Origin: Clitopilus passeckerianus
Taxonomy: Eukaryota > Basidiomycota > Agaricomycetes > Agaricales > Entolomataceae
Length of the DNA stretch: 64,000 nt
Assembly: GCA_944990035.1 (NCBI GenBank)
Contig: CALYLX010000092.1
Span: 78,113-142,112 of the forward strand
Direction: 5' to 3'
A model generated the notes under the pieces. That model worked only from the letters and a program-made list of their open reading frames with translations, made no database searches and was not told the DNA's origin. A program made the translations under genes and the position numbers. Shown piece after piece: positions 54,717 to 63,277 of the stretch; within the stretch, counting starts at the first letter, position 1, and every line of letters begins with the position of its first letter.

Positions 54717-55149
54717 AGAGCTTTTTCTTTAAGCTCATTGGCATGTAAGTTGCTCGATCCGCCTAAGAGGTTTTGAATGAGCTCACCGTGTAGTAGAAAA
54801 CCACCCCAACCTGGGCAACTGAGGAGACAAAATTCTTTTCATCTCCGCTGAGGTAGATGGGCCTTGCTTATGATGGCTAATTTCTTCCCTCTCCCGAATT
54901 AGATGCCTTCCCGCAGGATTCAGAAACCATAACCTACATTCTAAACTTGTTCTAAACGTTAGCCAAGGGAGTTTGAATATAATCTAGAATATCACCTAAC
55001 CCATAGGCCATTTTGTTCTAGATTCCAGATACTGAGCACCAAATCGTTCTCGGAATATCTCACTATAAGCACTAAGTCCACTTTCCACCTTGTACTGCGG
55101 CCATACCTGACGTTACTCCACAAGCGGGCATCCCAAATAAACCAATAAA
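54717..55149. other. Spacer inside the DUF7330-like array
   Basis: About 430 bases after copy 2. The first part (to about 54,740) still resembles the exon end of copy 1 (FFFKLIGM-like, followed by gtaagt). The remainder matches nothing I recognise. Confidence 0.35.
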
Positions 55150-55340
55150 TAAATCTGAAGAACATTCAGAGGGAGGGCGAAGTTCTTGAGAAGGATCAAG
55201 AGGCATCATGGGCATCGGCACGAATACCGTGACGGCCACCATCGCCAAGGCCAGAGACGGCACAGTCATTATAAATCATCCTTTTGGCTTCTTGTGTAAA
55301 TTCACTTCATATCTTTACATGCAAGCCTTCCTGCATAGTT
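55150..55340 (+). pseudogene. Remnant of a third DUF7330-like copy
   Basis: The string ggcgaagttcttgagaagga at about 55,174 matches the exon end of copy 1 (GEVIEKD), and directly after it comes gggcatcggcacgaatac, matching the last exon of copy 1 near 53,245, so about 90 bases with the intron are missing. Similarity continues through the 3' UTR (gtaaattcacttcata, acatgcaagccttcctg). It is a 3' fragment of a third tandem unit with an internal deletion, not a gene. Confidence 0.65.
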
Positions 55341-55717
55341 TCGCGTCATCAGTGTTTGCCAAATTCAATTTCGCCTATCTGCTAGCACGGGTAGCTTTTT
55401 CCTTCTTCAGTTTCGACCGCCAACATCCCCAATACATGATCCGTGCGCTGACCAAGGATTGACTAGTGACTACCAAAAACGAGTCCAATGATCATAGTCA
55501 CGACCCTTTTGACCAACAAGGTCAGCAAAAATGACTGTAAACATACCCAACTTTCCCTCACAATCTCACAGTGTTCCACGCCTCCATTGATACTATATTA
55601 AGCCTGGCATGAAAGGAGCTAAGATGTGGCGCTTCTAAGCCTGTATTCTCGAGGACTCCTTGGTTCTTTACCTCATCTTTCGTCGAAGTTGCCGTCCAGA
55701 ACGTCGAACCTACCACC
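55341..55717. other. Intergenic region, nothing recognised
   Basis: About 380 bases before the dioxygenase gene; it should hold its promoter. No motif stands out. Confidence 0.35.
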
Positions 55718-57194
55718 ATGCCTCTCCCCAAAGCGTCAGAAATCGACCTCTCCAAAGTCTCCCGTCACACCGATCTCACACCAGAATCAATAGTGGATGC
55801 CGTGCATGCAGCCAACCAGAACTGTGAGCGCGTTGTGCCAGGTCCAAAAGCCAGCTTAACATAACCCATGGCCAGGCGAGAACCCAAGATTGAAGTTCAT
55901 CTTCGAGAACATGGTTCGTCTCCGTTCTACTTGCCGCACTTCAGATGCTGATCATACCTCTACCAGGTCAATCACCTACATGCCTTCGTCCGAGAAACCT
56001 CAATCACGACTGAAGAATGGTTGTAAGCCCTCCTTCGTCCAACACCAGTCGCCTTCATGTTGAATGATCCCTGCAGAACAACGATAGATTTCCTAACCAA
56101 GACCGGCCAGAAATGCACGGATCTTCGCCAAGGTCCGTCCTATCTTTCCACTGCTCTCCAGCTTCTCTAACCTCAACCTTCACAGAGTTCATCCTCCTGT
56201 CCGATGTCCTCGGCGTCTCCTCCCTAGTCGATATGATGAACAACGCAAAGCCTCCCGGTGTGACTGAAGCGACCGTCCTGGGACCCTTCTTCACCGCCGA
56301 CGCCCAGCCTTGTATGTTTCCCACTTCATCCCCTTCCTCCCGGACCATATGATTGCTCGAAAACGGATCTTAACCGTGTCTTATCCTCAGATGAAAATGG
56401 TGAATCCATTGCCTCAGAGGGCAAGGGTGACTACATGTTCGTTGAAGGACGCGTATTGGACACGAAGGGAACCCGATCGGGGTGCTATCATCGATACCTG
56501 GGAGACGGATGGTGAGGGGAAGTATGATAATCAGGTAAATGAGAATATCTTCCTTCCGTTGGTGTGCAGCTTCTAAATAGCCTATTAGTATGATGTCCGT
56601 GAGACCCCGGATTGCAGAGGAAGGCTGAAAACTGCAGATGATGGGTCGTACTCTTTCCGTGCGGTGGTGTGAGTGTGCTCTTTTCCTCTACCTCCGTATC
56701 TGAGCTAATTCCATACCATATCCAGGCCCGTCTCATACCCCATTCCCGATGACGGTCCTGTCGGCCATTTAGTCGAGAAGCTTAACAGACACAACTACCG
56801 ACCTGCACATCTGCATATGATGATTGAGGTGCATATACCCCTTCAAGTTTGACTGGTATGCCATAACTCACCTTCCCATAGGCTCCTGGATTCGAGAAAC
56901 TCATCACGGCGCTCTACTTTGATGGCGATCCATTCGTTGGCTGTGACGTCGTTTTTGGCGTCCGTAAGACGTTGGTGGTTGTGAGTACATTTCTTTGATC
57001 TCTCAACATGAACATGCCTAATCTGATCCCTTGCGATACAGAAGCCTGAACTGATTGGGGACGTCAATATCACGAAGCGGCGAGGCTTTAAGGATGAAAA
57101 GCCACATCAGTACTTGAAGTATGACTTTATTCTTGCGACTGAGGAGGAGGCTAGGGTGGTGAGGAAGAAGAACATGCCGAACGCACCAGTATGA
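55718..57194 (+). CDS. Intradiol ring-cleavage dioxygenase
   Basis: Fe(III) enzyme that opens catechol or hydroxyquinol rings between the two hydroxyls, part of aromatic (for example lignin-derived) compound breakdown. N-terminal domain: LTPESIVDAVHAANQNC, LKFIFENMVNHLHAFVRET, FILLSDVLGVSSLVDMMNN and TEATVLGPFFTADAQP. Catalytic domain: GDYMFVEGRVLDTKG, GAIIDTWETDGEGKYDNQ, YPIPDDGPVGHLVEKL (Tyr ligand), NYRPAHLHMMI (Tyr and two His of the iron site), FEKLITALYFDGDPFVGCDV, FGVRKTLVV and PHQYLKYDFIL. About nine introns, including very short exons near 55,820-56,140. A 1-base break at the GGG run near 56,463-56,470 separates VLDTKG from GAIIDTW. About 310 residues, as usual. The active-site set is complete. 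Whether it prefers catechol or hydroxyquinol cannot be told by eye. Confidence 0.88.
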
Positions 57195-57508
57195 GGACAC
57201 CTCGGACGTCTGTCACCGTCTCATCTTATGCCACGTCTATTCTTTGTAACCGGTCTACAACGAAGCACGCAATACCTACCAGAGATTTGTCACCCTTTCC
57301 TCCATCGCTGTTGCTGAATGAACGGGTCTCGAGTTTCAGTAGACGTGTCCTTTGATCGTGGCGGTAACTCCCGGGTGCGACTTTACCAAGAAACATCATC
57401 TTAGATGACCGGCTTCTGTCCTTTTAATGAGGTCAAGGAGTCTCTGGTGGTGCTAAAAACTTCACATTCGACCCAAGAAACGCCCAGCTGTCTACTGAAG
57501 AACCTCAC

Positions 57509-57975
57509 ATGTCTGAACCTCGCCCAACCAAGCACGATTGTAGCCTCTCCGAGGCGCCCGACTACACTGACCTCATTTGAGAGTCCATTACAGATGCTGT
57601 TATTGCCGTGAACTCAACCTGTGAGTGGAGTTCCTCATGTGTTTTCATGCAACAAGCTGATAAATGTATCCCTGCCGGCGTTCAATAGGTCCAGATCCTA
57701 GGACGAAGTTCATCTTCGAGAAAATGGTATAGGGACCCGTATATAGGAAGCGATGTTATATTTGGAGTTAGGAAGTCTTTGGTCGCGGTATGAGTGCCAA
57801 TATCTAGACTGCGGAGCCTGCTGCTGATTTTTACCAGAAACCAGAACTTGTAGAAGATGTTCATATCACCGAGCAGCGGGGATTCAGGGACAGGAAGCCA
57901 CACTATTACTTGAAGTATGATTTTGTGCTTGGCAGCAAAGAAGAAGCACTAGAAACAAGGGCGCCGAAGGCCTGA
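57509..57975 (+). pseudogene. Broken tandem copy of the dioxygenase
   Basis: The start at 57509 (MSEPRPTKHDCSLSEAP, then ESITDAVIAVNSTC) matches the N-terminus of the preceding gene but has an in-frame TGA at 57578-57580. After an intron-like stretch, PDPRTKFIFEKM (near 57,695) runs directly into GDPYIGSDVIFGVRKSLVA (near 57,735), then KPELVEDVHITEQRGFRDR and PHYYLKYDFVLGSKEEA with a stop at 57975. Everything between the first helix and the last catalytic strand, including the iron ligands, is missing, so this copy cannot be an active enzyme. Confidence 0.8.
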
Positions 57976-58582
57976 GGTTAGGACCACCCATATCTACCAA
58001 TATGTTATAAGACGTGAATTGAGGTGACGGCGTAGCCGCAGGCTTTGTATTACAAAACAGCTACACGGACTCCCCGAAAATATAGATGAGGTCATGGTGT
58101 TGATGGACACCACATGTCACGATTACCAGGTCGGTTAAACATCAACTCATGCTCAGCCAAATCTTCTCTTCTATAACATCGATCTGGCTTCCATTAAGCT
58201 CGTCTCTCCTGAATGACGTTGCTCGAGCCGGAAATCGGAGCTGTGTTGGCTCTACTTGGCGATATTCAGAAATTGCTCTGAGTTGGCACAAACTCTCTAG
58301 ACTCAGGCCACTTCGCTCCTGTGTATCAAAACTCGACGGCAAGTGGCAACCCAACGTCAAAATCTGGCTTCTCGCTAGTTGGCTGAATACTTCAAGTGAC
58401 ATCCGATCCCACATAAGTCACCTCGCGGCTTGCCTAGGTGTTTATGTTCATCTTTCGGCGTGTATTTGATATTTAGAAATGGTAACTATCAGAGAGGCAA
58501 CTGCAGAAAAAACAAACGAAACTTGTGCATGGATTAATTGCCTTTAAACATGACAATTTGGGGTTCCGAAGGACAGAAGCAT
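57976..58582. other. Intergenic region, nothing recognised
   Basis: About 600 bases. Overlapping open frames of about 100 codons on both strands at 58142-58469 have no motif. Nothing else seen. Confidence 0.4.
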
Positions 58583-58985
58583 TTATTTATCACAACCAAG
58601 AAGATACGTCCCACCAACAACATGTTTACAGCTCGAATTCTCAAGCCCACCCAACCCGGAGCAGTCGCTTGCAGTTTTGCAAGACCTCCAAACCCAATCA
58701 CCGCGGCCTTGAACAGGCTCCCCAGCAACCCAGCACCAGTCAGATGCATCATTCACACATTCCCGCCCGCAATATCCTCTCCAGCATTTATTCTGCCAAG
58801 GTTCGCCGTCTCTGAAAAGCAAACACCCATAAGAGACGTGCACAAATGTAAAACACGTGGAAAGCACATACCCCCATTAGCTGCAACGTCGGCGTCTCCT
58901 CTGAGTGTTAATTCTCCGTATACAGTGCCTGATACAATTGTGGCTCCAAGAGTGAGGAAATAAGAGCGAAGAAAGGTTTGAACAT
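58583..58985 (-). CDS. Candidate small secreted cysteine-rich protein
   Basis: On the minus strand the ATG at 58985 begins MFKPFFALI followed, after an apparent 1-base shift, by FLTLGATIVSGTVYGELTL, a good signal peptide. An intron (about 58808-58870) follows. The mature part has seven Cys in about 50 residues: NKCWRGYCGRECVN, DWCWVAGEP, RSCKTASDCSGLGG, ENSSC. The G-run at the donor (ccccc at 58871-58875 on the plus strand) is one base short for a clean join. The CWxGYCxxxC and xWCW spacing resembles small secreted proteins of agaricomycetes, some regarded as effector-like; no function is known. Confidence 0.45.
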
Positions 58986-59988
58986 TGTGTGATGAGAGAC
59001 TTTGAGCTATCGACGTTATCGAGAAGTGATATTTCGATAGAAAAGATGCTACAATCGCAGAGAGAATTTATACTCACACACATTCGGACTTTTGGCTTAT
59101 TGAATAATTTCCACGATAGAAGCCCTATTCAACTTAGGTTAGACTACATTCTATCGATCACTCATACATCAACAGCGAGAATTGTTGGGGCGCTCCAATA
59201 GACAGGCGCCCCTCGTTCGAAATTTCACGCAGCGATATCCTTGGATGTAAATGCAGCATCATCTAATTCTCTCACGGGTGGTAATCTGAGTACATTTCAG
59301 GCCGTCAAACGACCTATCGAGAGAAAATGAGTGAACCCTTGTAAATGAGAATCCAAGGTTACTCCGGAACTCCGGCAACACATCGGACAACGGCTAACAC
59401 GGTGGAGTACATGGTGTGTGAAACTGTCGAAAATCATATCCTAGAAGTTCTCTTGTATGTTTTATCCACTGGTTTATCGCTATTAAAGGCTTAGCTCGGC
59501 AGGTGCTATTAGCTATAATGAGGGTTTCAATGGTTTGTACGACCCCATGGGCACGTAGTGACGTAGAGTTGACATCGCTCATGGTTCTGACCCTCATAAG
59601 GTTTGGGCTTTCAGAAATTCATGCAGCACTTTTGCCTCAGTCGACCATTTATAGCATTAGCAAGGGCCCCAAGATTGGATGACTATCAGCAGGGAAACAA
59701 ATGCTAGACACTTCCGTATTTTAGACTCCAAACGAATGATGCCAGCGGGCTGCGAAATGCTAGAAGTATTCAGGACATGCGTATCCGTAGGCAAGTCTGG
59801 AGAACAACGTGATATCTCGAAGAGTGGAGCTCGGAACCCAGCGTTTCACAGGTAGAATTTGATAATCATAGGTTTTTCATTCCCAGTGTTCAACATCATG
59901 CAGAGTCAGCGGTGAGAAATAAATATATCAAAATCCAGATTCACTATATTTGCGCCACTTGCTACTGTCGAGCTACGAAACACACAGG
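58986..59988. other. Intergenic region, nothing recognised
   Basis: About 1 kb without a supported gene. Open frames are under 75 codons and without motifs, and no repeats were seen. Confidence 0.45.
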
Positions 59989-60810
59989 TCAAGCAACAAA
60001 TTTTTCCCAACATCCCTTCGCCATCCTTCTGAAAGCCTCATAGTGCTTCAGAATATCTTTCCTGAACTCTGGTGATTCCATCCCTTCGCTCCGCTGATGA
60101 GATCTGGGGACCACCACACATTTGAGCACTGTAGTCTGCTGGGAAGGGTACTGAGCCCTGGAAACGGCATCGCTGAGAGCCTGAGTGACAGGAACCTTAT
60201 AGAAGGTCAGGCGAGTACCAAACATAGTGATAAGCGATAACCTGTGCTTCCCTATCACTTCGACTCCATATCGTATCCACCCAAATAATAAGGAGTATTG
60301 TCGAGCTGCCGTGAGTTAAACACAAGTCAGTTTGCGCCTCGCGTTCAATGTCGCCGCTGATCATGAACGGGAGGGAATGAGATCGCAAGAGAATTTCTCG
60401 TTCTTCAATATTGACCAAGCGCAGAACTTCTCGTGCGACGTCTTGAACGGCTGATTCCTGGCCGGGGTTGGCACATGTGGCGAGGTGGATGTATTGGAGA
60501 AGTCGATAGGTGCTGTCCGAGAAGTTGTCAGTGGGCGGGACCGTGGCAGTCACAAAACCTTGATCGATGATTTGGGAGATTTCTTTCGGTTCGTATCCAA
60601 GAAATCTTGGGCAGCCTGGCAATGAACGGTGATGTTGTATGCAGCGAGGTCATTGCGAGTCCAATCACTACCAGATTTTGCAGAACGAGGTAAGTCCGCC
60701 ATGACTGTCTGGCACGTCTGTCATAAAATCGGTCAATGTAGACAGTGGTGCACACCTGTAATGCAAGGCAGAAGTTAGTTGACGAAGCAGGCGAAACAAA
60801 GAACCTCACT
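59989..60810 (-). CDS. Hypothetical protein, possibly membrane-associated
   Basis: Three overlapping frames on the minus strand form a plausible gene. First VCTTVYIDRFYDRRARQSWR and LVLQNLVVIGLAMTSLH (a hydrophobic helix); then FLGYEPKEISQIIDQGFVTA, VQDVAREVLRLVNIEERE and THGSSTILLIIWVDTIW (second hydrophobic stretch); last LITMFGTRLTFYKVPVTQAL and HYEAFRRMAKGCWEKFVA. Exon joins near 60,240 and 60,620 are guessed. I do not recognise the family. Codon use looks like that of its neighbours, so a real lineage-specific gene is likely. Confidence 0.4.
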
Positions 60811-61216
60811 CAAGCTTGAGCATGATACCAGTCGGATTGTCTTGACCGGGCGATCTTGGATAAGGCCAATCATTTCCCCCACGCACGTTTTGACGTTCCC
60901 TCAGGACGCTACACACTGCAATCCGCCAGACCCACCATACGGATGTGCGCTGTAAATCTTTCAACATGTTGACAGCCCTGATCAGCTTTTGTCTCCTGGA
61001 CGCTGTTTACGCTGACTCGGAGGTGAACCTCGTCAAGAATGTCATTGGGTCAACATTAGGTAGCAAGAATACAACCTGTCGAGCTTTAAATTTCAAGCGC
61101 TCAAGGTCGGAGTACATCCCAAACCGAGATCACTCTAAATACTTGTAAACAACCTCGTCCAGGCAATCCCGTTGAAATTGATCGGTCTTGTTCCTTGCCA
61201 CAACGACAACTCGAAC

Positions 61217-61881
61217 ATGGCTGATCTTGCTCCAAGCGTTTGGGAGGTATGGGGCAAAGCAGATAACTGGAAGAGAGACAAGGCATGGTATCAGAAGAAG
61301 ATATCTCTTATGCTTGAAACTTATGACACTCGCACAATATGGGACTGGTTCTTGCAAGATTTAAACCCCAAATCATTCGTCGAAAGAGTGTGTGGATCAG
61401 TTGCAATCGATTATTATTTATACAGGACGTCCATACTGATTCATGTCTAGTGGGCGTGCACTAGCTACTGTAGAAGAAGGATCACCCAATGAACCGACCA
61501 TCCCAGCTGAAGAAACCTCTCTTATGGAAGGTGAATGTCGTGCGATTTAGTGCCTATGACCGCTACTAATGGTACAAACCGCCGTGAAGGCAAGGGTGCG
61601 CTACTCGATGCGCTGATTACGTCTCTCCTTCCCTAATTGCAATGCAGCTACCGAGGCTGCTTGGACTGTGCCTTATCAGGGGACAGCATGACAGGTTGAA
61701 GGAGGCAATTCGCAGCCAACGAAGTGGGGGCGACTCTTATACCCGTTTCCGCGATAATCCAAAGTTCTGGCATGGGAAAGTCGCGTGCCATCGATGAGGT
61801 AGCGAAAACTATGTTCACTATCCCTTTCAATATCCGTGCCACCGATAAGGTCAGTGCATAGTAGACCTTCAGGTGGATTCA
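61217..61881 (+). pseudogene. Decayed second copy of the P-loop ATPase
   Basis: The first part (MADLAPSVWEVWGKAD, WYQKKISLMLETYD, WFLQDLNPKSFVERV) matches the proposed first exon of the gene at 12683-15880. At 61640-61860 the frame ATEAAWTVPYQGTA matches its TEAAWGVPYQGTA; then gcatgacagg lacks one base compared with gctcatgatagg, and in another frame AIIQSSGMGKSRAIDEVAKT with MFTIPFNIRATDK follows, including Walker A. The match stops at the edge of the LTR at 61882. So this is a 5' fragment with at least two frame breaks; the rest is lost, or lies beyond the element outside the window. Confidence 0.75.
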
Positions 61882-62081
61882 TGTTAAGGCAGAGCCTAAC
61901 AACTTAGGTAATACTGTTTACGCTCGATGTCTTTGATAAACAAAGACAGAGATTTGTCAGCAGCTGCGGCTGTACTGACAACCTGGTGAGATTGACGTGA
62001 GGGACTTAAAGTAGTAGAGAACTAAGCAGTTAGGTAGATTGCCTAGGTCAAGCTGAAAGAGCCTTGACCAAATGGTACAGG

Positions 62082-62089
62082 TTTATATA
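62082..62089 (-). promoter_or_regulatory. TATA box in the LTR
   Basis: Minus-strand TATATAAA lying about 50 bases downstream (in element direction) of the bZIP-site cluster, so transcription would begin near 62,055. Confidence 0.55.
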
Positions 62090-62140
62090 CCTATCTAGTA
62101 GTTCTAAATATAGCACATGCGCAGCATGTAGACAAAGTAA

Positions 62141-62188
62141 TGAGTCATGCGCAGCATGATGAGTAAGTACATGAGTCAGTATGACTCA
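62141..62188. promoter_or_regulatory. Three TGASTCA (bZIP/Gcn4-type) sites in the LTR U3
   Basis: TGAGTCA at 62141-62147 and 62172-62178 and TGACTCA at 62182-62188 are exact Gcn4/AP-1-type sites; two GAGTCA half-like sites follow at about 62,193 and 62,203. They lie upstream of the TATA box in the element's direction. Confidence 0.6.
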
Positions 62189-62221
62189 ATGCGAGTCAGA
62201 AAGAGTCAGATAAGGTATAAG

Positions 62222-62241
62222 TCTCTCACGATCGTGAGAGA
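62222..62241. repeat. Perfect 20-base palindrome in the LTR
   Basis: TCTCTCACGATCGTGAGAGA is its own reverse complement. It could bind a dimeric factor or form a cruciform; its role is unknown. Confidence 0.7.
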
Positions 62242-62357
62242 TGCGGAGTAAGCATGGAAAAGATGAAAAATGCGCAGTGATGCGCAGCATATGTGAGTAA
62301 TCGTGCATAGGTAAGCGGGCCGGGGTATGGGAGAAACATGTAAGCAAAATCATAACA

Positions 62358-62368
62358 TTACCCTCTCG
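62358..62368 (-). other. Polypurine tract next to the LTR
   Basis: Minus-strand cgagagggtaa directly before the LTR start, mostly purine, in the place where plus-strand DNA synthesis of the element is primed. Confidence 0.45.
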
Positions 62369-63230
62369 CTATCGTTGAAGTCTCCTGACTTCAATTTCCT
62401 TTACCCAGAAGTGACGGTCTATGCCCTTGTGGTAGCGTTGTGGGCAGCTAACCGGGTAATGGCCTGGGCCACGACGATGGCACAGACGACACACAAAACA
62501 GCAATGACACTGTCGGTGTCTGCCTCCACAAATGTAGCATCTGAACCATCGGGTGGTGGTGGTCTGTTGGCAAAGGTATCAGTGCGCGGCGCCTTCTGGG
62601 ACGATATTGTCGAGGGGAAGGTTCACCAGCGTTGGTGAGTCGGACTCTGGTGGGCTTTCAATGCGGAGAGTATGGCGTTGGAGGGTTTGCCATGGGGTTG
62701 ATGTTTTCCTTGTTGTCGTTCTGTTCTTTCTTTGACGAAGGGTTATGTTTTTTTTGCGGTGGTGTGTAAATTGGTGACGGGAGAAATGCTCGTGGTTCCG
62801 CAAACTTGACGTGCAGTGAGGATCGTGACTTCCTCTTCTTGACTTTCCTCAGGCCCCCAGGGATTGGAGGCAAGGGTTTAGAGTCTGTCTCCTCTGGGTT
62901 GTTGAACCAGTTTTGTCGTTCGGGGAAGAATTCGTCGAGGAAAGCTGTTCCTCCAATAGCAAAGAAGAGGTCTGTGAGGGTCTCCTCCGTTTCTGATCAA
63001 CTTTGTCCAAAAGTTGATCAAGATCGTCAGTGGTTTTCGCAAATTGGTGGCGCAGGCGAGCCACTTGGTTCTGCAGGATTTCGGTTCGTCGGTTTTGGTA
63101 AAGGGTTCCTTGTTCTCCCACAGCGGTGAGAGGGTTGTCGTCGCTGCTCCAGGCAGTATGCGTGCGGGCGCCGTAATAGCGTATCGGATTTGAAGGTGTT
63201 GCGGATGATGGTGCGGTCGTAGGAAGGCAT
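62369..63230 (-). CDS. Extra ORF between pol and the LTR, Cys-rich end
   Basis: It begins MPSYDRTIIRNTFKSD 47 bases after the pol stop, continues (after a 1-base shift) with ENKEPFTKT-like or, in the better frame, QNRRTEILQNQVARLRHQFA and TTDDLDQLLDKVDQKRRRP, a short coiled coil. Then come a basic, Pro/Ser-rich region (KRKSRSSLHVKFAEPRAFLP, NKENINPMANPPTPYSPH), LVNLPLDNIVPEGAAH, a stop or unresolved break near 62,585, and a C-terminal block with eight Cys: CYICGGRHRQCHCCFVCRLC followed by HRRGPGHYPVSC, ending QR and TAG at 62369-62371. The last part resembles a zinc knuckle (C-x2-C-x6-H-x4-C). Gag-like proteins carry such knuckles, but this ORF lies after pol. I recall similar text in agaricomycete hypothetical proteins; the role is unknown. 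Confidence 0.55.
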
Positions 63231-63277
63231 TTTGAGACATTGTTATATAGTGGATGTAGTGGGTTTGCTATGTGGTG

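Larger units (their letters stand above)
61882..62357 (-). repeat. 3' LTR of the retrotransposon
   Basis: 476 bases bounded by the short inverted repeat TGTTA/TAACA (tgttaaggcag at 61882, cataaca ending at 62357). Its orientation is fixed by the TATA box and the adjacent purine tract. U3 holds bZIP sites, three or four copies of an atgcgcagcatg-like word, and a 20-base palindrome, listed separately. Confidence 0.7.

Noticed and set aside
58142..58469. Overlapping 90-106-codon open frames on both strands
   Set aside because: No recognisable motif on either strand and no supporting promoter or splice signals.
61882..62357. Second LTR or target-site duplication for the retroelement
   Set aside because: Only one LTR is inside the window, so neither can be assessed.
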